Source: Phycisphaerales bacterium (GTDB taxonomy: Bacteria > Planctomycetota > Phycisphaerae > Phycisphaerales > UBA1924). Taken from it: a stretch of 64,000 nucleotides of DNA. The notes beneath the pieces are model-generated. The model was not told the DNA's origin. It searched no databases and saw only the letters and a program-made list of their open reading frames with translations. Both the position numbers and the translations under genes were made by a program. This document shows positions 1-10,481 of the stretch, one piece after another (position 1 is the stretch's first letter; each line of letters begins with the position of its first letter). The stretch is taken from NCBI GenBank assembly GCA_023382935.1, contig JAHDXL010000006.1:186001-250000 (forward strand), read 5' to 3'.

Positions 1-1306
1 AACCGTCCGGGCTGAAGGTGCACCCGGCCAACTCCGAGGCGTCGATGGCGCTGCGGGCGATCCTGTAGACCTGGCCCTGGGGAGTGACGCCGAGCACGAA
101 TGAGTCGGGCGAGGATCCGTCCTCGCACAGCACCAGGTCACCCCACGGGGCCACCACGCAGTTGTCGGGCATGTCGAGCAATGACTTGTCGTCGGGCTCG
201 ATGAAGAGCGTGAGCGTTCCGGGCGAGTCGCTCTCCCGTGCGTTGCCCTCGTGCGGGCTGGGCACATAGCGCCAGACCTGACCGCGCCGGGCGCGTCCGC
301 CGTCGGTGCAGACGATGTAAATGCCGCGCTCGCTCCAGTCGATGCCCTCGCCTCGGGCGAAGATGGCCGCGCCCGCCTTGTGCGAGCGCACGCGCAGGTC
401 GTCCTTCGGGGCTTCGACGTCTTCCAGGTCAAACCAGCGCACCGCCAGCGTTTCGTCGCGCACCACCGTGGCCGTTTCGTGGTTGCGCGTGTCCAAGCCG
501 GGTCGATCGATGATCGCCAGCGCCTGCAGCCGCCCTCCCTCGCTCAGTCGCCCGGGTCTGTTCGGAATGAAGCGATACACGCACCCATCCCCCCGGTCTT
601 CGGTCAGGTACACGATGCCCGTGCCCGGGTCGACGGCCACGGCTTCGTGGTTGAAGCGCCCCATCGCTTTGATCGGCTCGGCCTTGTGGAGCACCGGCTC
701 GGCGGTGGCGGGCACTTCAAACACCCAGCCGTGCGGCTCGGCGTGCTTGTCGTCGGGCATCTGCACCGACTCCTCGCAGGTCAGCCACGAGCCCCAGGGG
801 GTGCGCCCTCCGGCGCAGTTGCGCGCCGTGCCGCCCAGGCTCAGGAACTGGCGCACCAGTTTGTGCTCGCGAGTGTCCCAGACGAAGGTGCTCGTTCCCC
901 CGTGCGATGGGGTGGCATCGTGTCCGCGGTCGAACAACTTGCTCCGGTCGATGCGATCGAGCCGCTCGTAGGCCGTCCCAAAGCCGGAAACGTGCCCACC
1001 GTCGTGTCGTGTCTCGCATTCGTGATTGCGCACCACGATGGTCAGCCCGTCGGGCCCCGGGAACGCGGCCATGCCGTCGGGCTTGCCCGGAACGAGCAGT
1101 CCGTCGCTCATCCGGTCGCCCACGCGCGAGACGATCGAGTATGCAAAGCCCTCGGGCAGGTCGAGGATGCCGCGAGGGTCGGACAGCAACGGAGGCATCG
1201 GCGACCACCGCGACGTCGAAGCGGCGCACGCCTGGCGCAAACTCAGGAACCCCAGCGACGCCAGCCCGGCGGCCTGCATGAACGAACGCCGATCGATCTG
1301 TTGCAT
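1..1306 (-). CDS. PhoX-like (DUF839) Tat-exported phosphatase, C-terminus cut by window edge
   Basis: Seen: an open frame runs from an ATG at 1306 (minus strand) to the window start with no stop, so about 435 residues are present and the C-terminus is missing. The N-terminus has a twin-arginine signal (RRSFMQ at residues 6-11 followed by a hydrophobic stretch), indicating export as a folded protein. The body contains DUF839/PhoX-type strings: FPGPDGLTIVVRNHE, GGTARNCAGGRTPWGSW, TCEE, and later FNHEAVAVDP followed by LTEDRGDG. Known: PhoX-family proteins are periplasmic calcium/iron alkaline phosphatases, although many DUF839 members are uncharacterised. A GAGGGG Shine-Dalgarno lies just upstream of the ATG. 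It is divergent from rsgA, with about 90 nt between starts. Inference: phosphate scavenging from organic phosphates. Confidence 0.85.
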   Translation of the reverse strand, partial: MQQIDRRSFMQAAGLASLGFLSLRQACAASTSRWSPMPPLLSDPRGILDLPEGFAYSIVSRVGDRMSDGLLVPGKPDGMAAFPGPDGLTIVVRNHECETRHDGGHVSGFGTAYERLDRIDRSKLFDRGHDATPSHGGTSTFVWDTREHKLVRQFLSLGGTARNCAGGRTPWGSWLTCEESVQMPDDKHAEPHGWVFEVPATAEPVLHKAEPIKAMGRFNHEAVAVDPGTGIVYLTEDRGDGCVYRFIPNRPGRLSEGGRLQALAIIDRPGLDTRNHETATVVRDETLAVRWFDLEDVEAPKDDLRVRSHKAGAAIFARGEGIDWSERGIYIVCTDGGRARRGQVWRYVPSPHEGNARESDSPGTLTLFIEPDDKSLLDMPDNCVVAPWGDLVLCEDGSSPDSFVLGVTPQGQVYRIARSAIDASELAGCTFSPDG

Positions 1307-1395
1307 CACGCTTTCCCCTCGTTGGTTTGGGCAATACTACCGTTCACCGCTCCCCCGGTCGGATGAAGGATCTGCGAAGGTCGGCCCCCTCTCCC

Positions 1396-2601
1396 ATGAA
1401 TCCCCACCAGCGCCGACAACTCGAAGCCACCCTCGACGCGATGGGCAAGGTCGAGCGCAACCGTCTGTTCAAGGAGGCCGCCGAGCGACGGATCGAGGCT
1501 CAGAAACTGCGGCGGAAGTCCGAGCGGGAGGTCGACGTGCCGGCCGCACGCCGCCGACCCGACCCCCTGCGCGAGTGGGCGCTGAGGATTCTGGCCGAGC
1601 GGCAGCGGGAATCGCCAGCGTGCGACGGCACAGGCGAAGCGTGCGAGGGCTCGATCGGCGTGGTCGTGAGGGTGGGTCGACGACGTTGCACGATCGAGCA
1701 GGCAGGCCGTCTGTTTGAGTGCCTTCTCAGCCCCGATCAGGCGGGCGCCCAGCACGAAGACCTGGCCGTGGGCGACCACGTCCTCTTTGTTGCCGGGCAG
1801 GACGGAGAGCCGTCGCGCCTGTTGCGGGTGCTCCCGCGGCAGAGCGAACTGTCCAGGCCCGACCCCCGCCGCCCCGGGCGTCGGCGCGTGATTGTCGCCA
1901 ACGTCGACGTGGTGGTGATCGTGGTTTCCGTGGTTGCGCCGCCGCTGCACCCCAGGTTGATCGATCGCTATCTGGTGGCCGTGCAGCGAGGTGGGGCACG
2001 CCCGGTTGTGTGTGTGAACAAGATCGACCGGCTCGCGGCCGGCCGACAGGCTGCCCCGGAAGTGCTCGAACCCTACCGGCGTGTGGGCATCCGCGTGATC
2101 GAGACCTCGGCCCAGACGGGCGAGGGCATCGAGCATCTCCGATCCGTACTGCGTGGGTCCGTCTGCGCCTTGGTCGGGCATTCGGGCGTGGGCAAGAGTT
2201 CGCTGGCCAACGCTCTGGACCCCAGCCTAGGTGCGAAGGTGGGGAGTGTTTCCGACGCCTCGCATCGAGGGAAACACACCACGGTCGCGTCGAGTTTGCA
2301 CCTGCTCGCGGGAGACATCCGCCTGATCGACACGCCCGGCGTGCGGTCGTTTTCCCTTGATGACATGACCATCGCCGAGGTGCGGGAAGCCTTCCCCGAG
2401 TTTGTCGGTCTGGCCGACTCGTGCCGCTATCGAGACTGCACGCACACGCACGAGCCCGGGTGTCGCGTGCGTGAGGCGGCGGCGCGCGACGAGATCCCGG
2501 CCCCACGCTACGAGACCTACAGGCGCATCTTGCTCGATCTGGGCGTGACCGATACGGGTGATGAAGAGAGTGAAAACACCCCGCTTCCACGCGATTCGTG
2601 A
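1396..2601 (+). CDS. rsgA: Ribosome small-subunit-dependent GTPase RsgA
   Basis: About 401 residues. It has the circularly permuted GTPase order typical of RsgA/YjeQ: an OB-like N-terminal region, the G4 motif NKID near residue 208, the P-loop GHSGVGKSS at about 261-269, and the G3 motif DTPG at about 312. The C-terminal zinc site is C343-x4-C348-x-H350-x5-C356. Known: RsgA is a late 30S maturation GTPase. It is somewhat longer than the E. coli enzyme because of a basic, charged N-terminal extension. Start choice is uncertain: an in-frame ATG at 1363 and a TTG at 1327 also exist, but residues before the chosen ATG look like untranslated sequence. It is apparently monocistronic. Confidence 0.93.
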   Translation: MNPHQRRQLEATLDAMGKVERNRLFKEAAERRIEAQKLRRKSEREVDVPAARRRPDPLREWALRILAERQRESPACDGTGEACEGSIGVVVRVGRRRCTIEQAGRLFECLLSPDQAGAQHEDLAVGDHVLFVAGQDGEPSRLLRVLPRQSELSRPDPRRPGRRRVIVANVDVVVIVVSVVAPPLHPRLIDRYLVAVQRGGARPVVCVNKIDRLAAGRQAAPEVLEPYRRVGIRVIETSAQTGEGIEHLRSVLRGSVCALVGHSGVGKSSLANALDPSLGAKVGSVSDASHRGKHTTVASSLHLLAGDIRLIDTPGVRSFSLDDMTIAEVREAFPEFVGLADSCRYRDCTHTHEPGCRVREAAARDEIPAPRYETYRRILLDLGVTDTGDEESENTPLPRDS

Positions 2602-2718
2602 TGCCTATGCCGCCCGCTCCGGCGTTTTCGGCGTGCCCGGCTTCAGTCGGCTCGATGAATGGCCGCTTGCATATTCAGATTACTCGCGACCCGGGTGGGC
2701 GTTGGGGCGGAGGTGGTC

Positions 2719-3090
2719 ATGGAGTCGGAGCGGGCGGATCCCAGGCTCGGTCAGGATCGTCGGGCAGCCGAACGCCGTGAGTGCGTGACGGGAGTCCGTC
2801 TGATCGTGCTCGGACCCGACTATGTCCCTATCGCCGAGCGATTCTGCTCGAGTCTGAATCTCTCCCCGGTCGGGCTGGCCGTTTCGACGCCCGGTCCTTT
2901 GGAGCCGGGAACTCATGTGCTAGTCTGCATGCCCGCGGCACAGGGGCAAGGCGTGGATGTGTGGCTGGCCTGCGTCGCTCACTGTCGCCTCAAGCCCGAC
3001 GGCACGCGGGTGGTGGGGCTGGAACGGCGGGACATGCCTGCCAACCTGGCGGCCGCGCCCTGGGTTTCGGTCCTGCGATCGGCCGCCTGA
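2719..3090 (+). CDS. PilZ-like domain protein
   Basis: A small protein of 123 residues. The chosen ATG is preceded by GGCGGAGGTGGTC, a good Shine-Dalgarno; an upstream in-frame ATG at 2659 lacks one. Residues 13-20 (DRRAAERR) match the Arg-rich element of PilZ domains, and NLSPVGL at about residue 47 matches the (D/N)xSxxG element. A beta-rich remainder follows (VWLACVAHC, then VVGLE). Known: PilZ domains bind cyclic di-GMP, or serve as planctomycete housekeeping domains of unknown role. It sits 122 nt before atpD on the same strand. Inference: a cytosolic cyclic di-GMP responsive or degenerate PilZ protein. Confidence 0.6.
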   Translation: MESERADPRLGQDRRAAERRECVTGVRLIVLGPDYVPIAERFCSSLNLSPVGLAVSTPGPLEPGTHVLVCMPAAQGQGVDVWLACVAHCRLKPDGTRVVGLERRDMPANLAAAPWVSVLRSAA

Positions 3091-3131
3091 CGGCCCGCGA
3101 ATTGCCATCTCCAACGTTCAGACTTGGGTAG

Positions 3132-4658
<1,527 letters not shown>

Positions 4659-4711
4659 CCGGACGCACCGGCAGACGCCTGTAAGGCAGGAGCATCAGAT
4701 CGCGATTTCAG

Positions 4712-4740
4712 AGCCCCCGGCGCAAGCCGGGGCTTCTCGT
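4712..4740 (+). terminator. Probable intrinsic terminator of atpD
   Basis: A GC-rich stem (CCCCGGC / GCCGGGG) closes a GCAA tetraloop. It is followed by CTTCTCGTTTCTC, a moderately T-rich tail, 55 nt past the atpD stop. The rest of the 4659-4937 interval shows nothing else convincing. Confidence 0.6.
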
Positions 4741-4937
4741 TTCTCGCCCCACTTCACCAAGTCGCGGGATCCGTGAGGCATGGTGAGAATGGGGCGCGCG
4801 GACGATTCGGACGCGGACTCCGACCCCGTCCCTCAGAAGTCGAGAAGCCGCTCGCACGGGAGGATCCCGATGCGAGCGGTTCAGAGGGGACTGCAACTTG
4901 ATGACTGGGACGAAACCCCGCGGGAAAGCCCCGCCCG

Positions 4938-5621
4938 TCACGCGCGCCGACGCCGGGCAGCGATGACCCCCACGCCGCCCAGCAACGCGGCTGCGCCTGG
5001 CGCGGGAACGCTGGTGAACTCATACGTCAGCGTGAGCACGCCCGACACGGTGATGAGGTCGGTCTCTCCGAAGATGATGCCCGGGGCCCCGCTCGGCCCG
5101 TCCACGACCACGTCGGTGAAGCCGAGAATGCGGGCCAGCACGTCGCCCGAGGTCACCACGCTAAACTCGCCCGCAGCCAGATCAAACCCGCCACCAATGA
5201 AGTTGGAGAGCGACACGCTGACCGAGGGTTCGCCGGGTTCGCCGAAGATGTCGCCGCTCCCGGCGCCCAGTTCGCCAGTGACATGGGTGAAGTCGATGTA
5301 CCCGGCGATGCGCTCGGCCCCGGAGCCGAACTCGCCGAGGTGAATGTTGAAGTTTGCAAAGCCTTCGCCCCACCATTCGTCGGCTGCGAACGACTCTGCC
5401 GAGTAGTTGTGGAAGGTCAGATTCCACCTTGCCTCGGCGTCGATGGCGATATTCACGCCGGTGAGGATGCGGGTGCCGCCCGCATGGTCAAAGCCGGCGA
5501 AGTTGCCGACCTCGAGCGGGCCGTCGCCCGACCAGTTGAAGTTCAGATTCTGCGTGATCGTGTCACCGAGCACGATCGGCGCCGCCAGGCACAATGCAGC
5601 GGCAGCGGTGATAGAACGCAT
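4938..5621 (-). CDS. Secreted protein with PEP-CTERM-like C-terminus (choice-of-anchor type)
   Basis: 227 residues. It starts with a Sec signal peptide (MRSITAAAALCLAAPIVLG) and consists of beta-rich Gly/Asp/Phe sequence. It ends with VPAPGAAALLGG, a short hydrophobic stretch and RRRRA. This tripartite tail is the layout of PEP-CTERM sorting signals (motif, transmembrane segment, basic end). The body (QNLNFNWSGDG near the start, ILTGVNIAID, later LTYEF before the tail) resembles 'choice-of-anchor' exported proteins; assignment to the E subtype is a guess. Known: such tails are processed by exosortases in Gram-negative bacteria. It is convergent with atpD. Function unknown; probably surface or exopolysaccharide associated. 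Confidence 0.75.
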   Translation of the reverse strand: MRSITAAAALCLAAPIVLGDTITQNLNFNWSGDGPLEVGNFAGFDHAGGTRILTGVNIAIDAEARWNLTFHNYSAESFAADEWWGEGFANFNIHLGEFGSGAERIAGYIDFTHVTGELGAGSGDIFGEPGEPSVSVSLSNFIGGGFDLAAGEFSVVTSGDVLARILGFTDVVVDGPSGAPGIIFGETDLITVSGVLTLTYEFTSVPAPGAAALLGGVGVIAARRRRA

Positions 5622-5709
5622 GCGTCTCTCCTTGGTTCAAAGGCAAGCGGACTCACGGGACCGCGTCGGTTGGGAGTGTACCGCCGAGCCGGAGGCTTTG
5701 GAAGAACTC

Positions 5710-5745
5710 TCCGCAGAAATCTTTGCAGATATCTTCGCAGTGCTT
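5710..5745. repeat. Three degenerate 12-bp tandem units
   Basis: TCCGCAGAAATC, TTTGCAGATATC and TTCGCAGTGCTT follow one another, each sharing the core GCAG, in the short divergent gap between the PEP-CTERM-like gene and the 412-residue gene. A tiny repeat with no evident coding role. Confidence 0.4.
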
Positions 5746-5780
5746 TCCCGTCGCCCTGCTTCTTCCTGTAGGATGAATCC

Positions 5781-7019
5781 ATGTCCACCCATGCCCCCGC
5801 CAGCGAACCCGAACGACATCCTGATGAAGTCGATCAAGGCTTTGTCCGGGAAGCCGTCGTCCGCGTGCGGGCGGCTCAGGCGGCCCTGACCGAGGTGCTG
5901 GCCGGTGCAGGACTCGGCGGAGCACGACCCACCGAGGTCAGTCGTACTCTCGGGCTTGACAAGAGCCTGGCGTGGAAGGTCTCTCGCTTCGTCGGCGACC
6001 GCGATCCAGCCCGGGCAGTGCGGCACATTCCCGGGGCGGGAGGGTTGGAAATTGTTCTCCGGGCGGCGACTTTGCGCGGGGTCGACCACGCCCGCGTCGA
6101 GTTGGCGCGAGAAGCCGCCCGCCTGCTCCGCGCCTTCGTTGCCCATGAGGCCGGCGATCAGCGCAGTTTTGAAGCGATGCTCGCTGGCGGCGGGCGGAAC
6201 GAGCAACTCGAATACCAAGAACGCCGTGCGCACTACCGCGCCGGGGCTGCGGTGTGGGGTGTGCGAGCGCGGACGCAGTTTCTCTGCCTGGCGCTGCGCC
6301 CATCCGAGTCCGAGGATGGCATGCTCGACGTGGTACAGGTCGGCGGGCTGATCGACTTCGAGCGGCTGCGTCCCGAGGTTCCGTGGATCATCCGGCGCCT
6401 GCGTGTGAGCGATGACGCGGGGCGCCGCCTGGAGATTCGCCGCGAGCCGCTGGACCCAGCAGGCGCGGGTGGCGGCATGGCGCTGATGCGTTCCCACTGC
6501 TCGCAGCCGTTGCCGGAGATCCGGCAGTTCGTTGGCTCGAACGGGTGGGTCTACGACGAACTGGCCGCGGGCGAGGTGGGACGCAAGGGCGCGCTGACCT
6601 GCGTTTCAGGCGAGGTCTATCGGGCCGCCTTGCCTTCGCGACGCAGCGTCGACAACACCGAAGGGCGCTACACGCTGACCGTGCGCACACCTGTGGAGGC
6701 CGTGCTCTTTGACCTGCTGCTGCACGAGAGCATGACCCATTTCGGGCCTGGGCGCACGGCGGTGCATGGGCTGCTGGAGGACCGCCCGCGCGGGCACGGG
6801 CGGGCGTCGGCTCTCTATGAGTCCGCGGCGGCGTCGGATCTAGGGTTCCCTGCGGTCGTGCAGACGACGCGCATCGATCGTTATGCCTCGCTGGTCGGTG
6901 AGGCACTCGGTCGCGTCGGCTGGGGCGGGCTCGACCGGTTTCGCGGGTATCGCGCCGAACTGGAGTATCCGCCTGCGCCGTGCGAACTGTTGCTGGCGTG
7001 CGAGATTCGCGACCACTGA
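5781..7019 (+). CDS. Conserved-looking hypothetical protein with possible N-terminal helix-turn-helix
   Basis: Not recognised. 412 residues, no signal peptide or membrane segment, so cytosolic. The N-terminal 25-75 is helical and includes PTEVSRTLGLDKSLAWKVSRF (about 50-70), which looks like a helix-turn-helix: a small residue-rich turn between two helices, as in MarR/IclR-like winged domains. The rest (75-412) is mixed alpha/beta with many Arg and Glu. Codon use and GC match the neighbours. It is divergent from the PEP-CTERM-like gene and convergent with the DUF5703 gene. Inference: a DNA-binding regulator with a large C-terminal effector domain; this is not proven by any catalytic motif. 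Confidence 0.7.
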   Translation: MSTHAPASEPERHPDEVDQGFVREAVVRVRAAQAALTEVLAGAGLGGARPTEVSRTLGLDKSLAWKVSRFVGDRDPARAVRHIPGAGGLEIVLRAATLRGVDHARVELAREAARLLRAFVAHEAGDQRSFEAMLAGGGRNEQLEYQERRAHYRAGAAVWGVRARTQFLCLALRPSESEDGMLDVVQVGGLIDFERLRPEVPWIIRRLRVSDDAGRRLEIRREPLDPAGAGGGMALMRSHCSQPLPEIRQFVGSNGWVYDELAAGEVGRKGALTCVSGEVYRAALPSRRSVDNTEGRYTLTVRTPVEAVLFDLLLHESMTHFGPGRTAVHGLLEDRPRGHGRASALYESAAASDLGFPAVVQTTRIDRYASLVGEALGRVGWGGLDRFRGYRAELEYPPAPCELLLACEIRDH

Positions 7020-7060
7020 GCAGCCTGCCACTCGATGTAGAGGTTGCGCCGACTCCGAAT

Positions 7061-9850
7061 TCACGGCTCGCAGATGATCACGTCTGCCCGCCTCGTTTCC
7101 GGCTCGACGGTCCACTCCACCAGCCGCCGGCCCTGCACGCGCCCACTCACCGTCGTCTTGTACGGTGCTTGTAACTTGAAGTGGGCATCCCATCCTTCGG
7201 GCCACGCGGGCAGGAGGTAAATCGTCCGCCCTTCCGTCTGCATCAGCATGGTCTGCAGGGTGCGCATCAGCACTCCGCCGTGATCCTGGTCGGGAATCCA
7301 GTCGTAGTTGGGGCCCCAGAAGGCCTGAAAGCGAGAGCCTTCATGCTTGCTCCGTGCGCGCGCCACCAGGTTCTCGCGTGCCTGCTCGGCCAGCCCCAGG
7401 TAGGTCATGAACAGGTCGTCCTGCCGCCATCCGGCCGCGCCGCGATCCCAGCGATGCTCGAGCGCTCGCACGCCCAGGTCGCGCGTGCCCTTCTCGAAAC
7501 TCACCAGCCGGAAGGGAAACACCGCGTACAACTCGGGATTCTCGACGTTGCTCTTGTGGGCGAACCGCGCCGCCGGCGCCAGCATGCGCACACCATCGAC
7601 CTCCCGCGTCGGCAACGGGGGCACGCTCATGCGGACCTGCAACCACAGAGCGCGCATTTCAGGGGGCGTCAGGCGCGCGGGCAGCGCCACCAGACGCGTA
7701 CTCACGGCCTGAATCCCCGCGACCTCGGGCATCGGATTCGTCGTGTCCCACCACGTCTCCAGCGCCTGACTCGGGTCCATCACCAACTTGCCCTCGCCGT
7801 CAACCTCGTAATGCTCGATGAAGAAGCGCAGAACCTCGGTGGCCAGCGGCAGCGCTCGCTCGCGCAGGAAGGTTTCGTCCTGCGTGTGCTCGTAGTAATC
7901 GAGCATCATCCACGCCAGTTCCAGCCCACTCACCCATTCCCACTTGTGCCACGGGCTGGACTGCAACCGGTCGTCGCCGCGCTGGTGGAACGGCGTCCAC
8001 CCGTAACTCTCCGGAATCTGCCCGCCCCAGAAGTACACGCACTCGGGGATGAACAGCCCCCCGTGCCCGGTGTGCTGGCGCGTGCGAAACAGGTTCACAT
8101 GCATCATGTCATCGACATACATGCGGAACAGCGGAGCCATCAGGTCGAAGTCGCCGCTGGCGCACATCGACAGGTACGGCAGGCGCGTGTTCTGCCACCA
8201 GTAGCCCGGGCCCCAGCGCCGATAGTCGGCGTCGCCCCACGCGCCCTCGTGCGGCACGGTAAAGGTCGAACCGTTGAACTTGATCGGGTGCCGCCCTCGC
8301 CCCGCGCACGCGTTCACGTAACGCTGGAGCGCATAGCCGCGGCTGACAACCTCCGCATCATCGCTGGTGTCGATGGTCTGACTGGCGACCAGTACGCCGT
8401 TGACGAAGATCGCGATCAGCCCACTCGTCGGGTCGGCACTGGCGCACACGTGCGTCCATGCGTCGGGCGGCAGCGCATTCTCGACCCGCACGATGGTCGG
8501 TCCGATGATGAAACGCAACCCGTTGCCCGGGTGCGTGTCGAGCAGCCAGCCGTCGCTGGCCCCAGGCGTGATCCTGTCCACGATGCGAGCGCCGCCGGCG
8601 GGCGACACGCCGGGGTGCACCCAGGCTTCGATGCTCAGCCCGCCGCCGAGATCCCAGTCGTCCGAAGCAGCGATCGGCGCGCCATTCGAGCCGATGTCGG
8701 TGAAGAGTGCGTCCTTGATGTCTTGCAGCAGTTCGTGGGGCGCTGCCCGGCTCCAGGCCTGGATTTCGTCGGGTGTGGCCCCGCGCCCGAAGATGCTCAC
8801 GCGCCCGAGGCCGCCCACGAACTTGTTCTGCCCCCGCTGATCGACGCCGATGCGAACCATGTGAGCGTTCTTCGGCACCAACACGGGCGGCGACGGCTCT
8901 CTCGATGTCACCTCGATCCAACTCCGCTGCCAGAACTCGCGCCACCAGTCGTGGTGGGCGTCGCGGGCCCGCGCGATCGGAGTTTGGCCCGCCTCCGCGA
9001 TCTGCCGTTGCATCGACGCCAGCCACTTCTCCGGCGTCGAGGGGTGCTCGGTTCGCACATGTACGTCGATGCGGTGAACCGTGCCGGCCGCGGCACGCAG
9101 CGTGCCTGCATCCACACGCCGCCCGCGGTCGGCGGTCACCACCGCCCCAAACACGCGGTCACTCAGCGGATACGGCTTGCCCCTGAACGCCTCGGCGATT
9201 CCCTGCACCACCAACATCTCTGCAAAGGTGGATGCCTCGGTCGAGTGGTGATACCACCCGACGCGGTCCCCGGGTCCATCCAACAGCACGTCGCGGTCGA
9301 CGTACACCGTGCGGCGCAGGCGATTCGGCTGCGAAGGGTCTTCAAAGGTGTCGCTGACTTCGGCGTGCGGAATCGCCTGCCGCGCCGTTCGCCACGGCTC
9401 GATCACCACCGTCGCTGTGCGTGGGCTGGCGCTCTCCGCCTCGATGCGCACGACCGGGTGGTTGGCGTCCACCCACAGGCGCATCTCCACCGCCTGATCG
9501 CCGCGCCCCGCGCGAATGACCATCACGCCTGCTTCCAGGTCCAGGCGTTGTTCGAAGTCCACGGTGGGCAGCGCCGGTTCGAGCGTCACCCGCAGTCGGC
9601 CGACTTTCAACAAACGCCCGTGCACATCCCAACTGTCGGACTTTCCGACGTAGAGCAGCAGGTCGCCTTGGGGCTCGATCCAGGCGTTCACCGTGATGTC
9701 TCCGTTGCCCAGCGGCATGCTGCCATGGGCATCGGTGCTGGGAGTCTTCCACACGACGTCGTGCCGGGAGAGGTTTTGGCCCACCGACGGGGCCGTGCCG
9801 AGCAACCCGAGCACAAGCCACGAAACCAGGGGAATGGTGGGGGGTTTCAT
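7061..9850 (-). CDS. Exported DUF5703/GH95-like glycoside hydrolase with inserted LamG-like domain
   Basis: About 929 residues from the ATG at 9850, chosen because MKPPTIPLVSWLVLGLLG is a good Sec signal; an in-frame start 36 nt upstream adds only basic residues. The N-terminal region (VWKTPS, GSMPLGNGDI, AWIEPQGDLLLYVGKSD) is typical of the DUF5703 beta-sandwich in GH95-like planctomycete enzymes. A concanavalin/LamG-like segment lies at about 325-490 (FVGGLGRVSIFGRGATPDEI, LSIEAWVHPG, ASADPTSGLIAIFVNG). The (alpha/alpha) part resumes with RGYALQRYVNACAGRG, IKFNGSTF and WGPGYWWQNTR, and ends in a beta domain (LLPAWPEGWDAHF). Known: the family acts on plant or algal glycans such as fucosides; substrate not assignable here. 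It probably acts in the periplasm or outside the cell. Confidence 0.8.
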   Translation of the reverse strand: MKPPTIPLVSWLVLGLLGTAPSVGQNLSRHDVVWKTPSTDAHGSMPLGNGDITVNAWIEPQGDLLLYVGKSDSWDVHGRLLKVGRLRVTLEPALPTVDFEQRLDLEAGVMVIRAGRGDQAVEMRLWVDANHPVVRIEAESASPRTATVVIEPWRTARQAIPHAEVSDTFEDPSQPNRLRRTVYVDRDVLLDGPGDRVGWYHHSTEASTFAEMLVVQGIAEAFRGKPYPLSDRVFGAVVTADRGRRVDAGTLRAAAGTVHRIDVHVRTEHPSTPEKWLASMQRQIAEAGQTPIARARDAHHDWWREFWQRSWIEVTSREPSPPVLVPKNAHMVRIGVDQRGQNKFVGGLGRVSIFGRGATPDEIQAWSRAAPHELLQDIKDALFTDIGSNGAPIAASDDWDLGGGLSIEAWVHPGVSPAGGARIVDRITPGASDGWLLDTHPGNGLRFIIGPTIVRVENALPPDAWTHVCASADPTSGLIAIFVNGVLVASQTIDTSDDAEVVSRGYALQRYVNACAGRGRHPIKFNGSTFTVPHEGAWGDADYRRWGPGYWWQNTRLPYLSMCASGDFDLMAPLFRMYVDDMMHVNLFRTRQHTGHGGLFIPECVYFWGGQIPESYGWTPFHQRGDDRLQSSPWHKWEWVSGLELAWMMLDYYEHTQDETFLRERALPLATEVLRFFIEHYEVDGEGKLVMDPSQALETWWDTTNPMPEVAGIQAVSTRLVALPARLTPPEMRALWLQVRMSVPPLPTREVDGVRMLAPAARFAHKSNVENPELYAVFPFRLVSFEKGTRDLGVRALEHRWDRGAAGWRQDDLFMTYLGLAEQARENLVARARSKHEGSRFQAFWGPNYDWIPDQDHGGVLMRTLQTMLMQTEGRTIYLLPAWPEGWDAHFKLQAPYKTTVSGRVQGRRLVEWTVEPETRRADVIICEP

Positions 9851-9920
9851 GCCCGGTATTGTCCGCGATCGAGCCCGGACGGACATTGTCCACCGGGCTT
9901 GCCCACAGCCCGCCGCTCGG

Positions 9921-9931
9921 TATACTGTATA
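9921..9931. promoter_or_regulatory. Palindrome TATACTGTATA upstream of the Rrf2 gene, candidate operator/promoter
   Basis: TATAC-T-GTATA is a perfect 11-nt palindrome 35 nt before the Rrf2 ATG, in an otherwise GC-rich divergent gap. It could be an autoregulatory operator, or part of a -10 region. Position and symmetry are seen; function is inferred. Confidence 0.4.
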
Positions 9932-9966
9932 TGTCGATCCGTTTTTCCTAGATTGCGGAGGCAGGC

Positions 9967-10440
9967 ATGATCAGCCAAACATCGGAGTACGCGCTCCGCG
10001 CGGTGGTACACCTAGCCAAGGCCGGTGGCGGACCGGCTGTCGCACAGGAAATCGCCGACTCGACCCATGTGTCCGTGGGCTACCTCCACAAGATCCTGCG
10101 CCTCCTCGCTCGTAAGGGGATACTGGTCGCCCAGCGCGGCGTCGGCGGCGGTTTCAGCCTGGCTCGCGCGCCGGATCAGATCAGCGTACTCGACGTCCTG
10201 CGTGTGACGGAGAACGAACTGGTCCGCATCAGTACCTGCCCATTGGGCATCGAGGGACACTCGGAACTTTGCCCGCTCCACCGCATGCTCGATAACCAGA
10301 TCGCGGCAATCGAGAAGGTCTTCGAGTCGACCACCATCGGAGAGTTGCTGGCGGGCCCGTCCTCTCCCGGGAACCGGGGAACGCTGTGTACTCCCGCCAG
10401 TCGCCCTGTGCCGCTGACGCGCGCCAAAGACATGGATTAG
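9967..10440 (+). CDS. Rrf2-family transcriptional regulator
   Basis: 157 residues. The N-terminal winged helix is classic Rrf2 (MISQTSEYALRAVVHLA, VSVGYLHKILRLLARKGIL, RGVGGGFSLAR). The sensor region has C91 in STCPLG and C102-P-L-H105 in ELCPLHRML. Known: IscR, NsrR and relatives ligate an Fe-S cluster with cysteines here; only two cysteines plus H105 are in this stretch, the next cysteine being far downstream in a loose tail. It lies immediately upstream of the nos gene cluster with 120 nt between. Inference: an Fe-S based sensor of nitric oxide, redox state or O2 that controls N2O reduction, comparable in role to NsrR. Confidence 0.9.
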   Translation: MISQTSEYALRAVVHLAKAGGGPAVAQEIADSTHVSVGYLHKILRLLARKGILVAQRGVGGGFSLARAPDQISVLDVLRVTENELVRISTCPLGIEGHSELCPLHRMLDNQIAAIEKVFESTTIGELLAGPSSPGNRGTLCTPASRPVPLTRAKDMD

Positions 10441-10481
10441 CAAAGCAGTTTTTCGATATCTACTTGTCTTGTATAGCCGAG

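Noticed and set aside
7181-9970. 929-codon open frame on the plus strand
   Set aside because: Antisense to the DUF5703-type gene; sequence is Arg/His-rich and lacks any domain, as expected for a shadow frame in GC-rich DNA.
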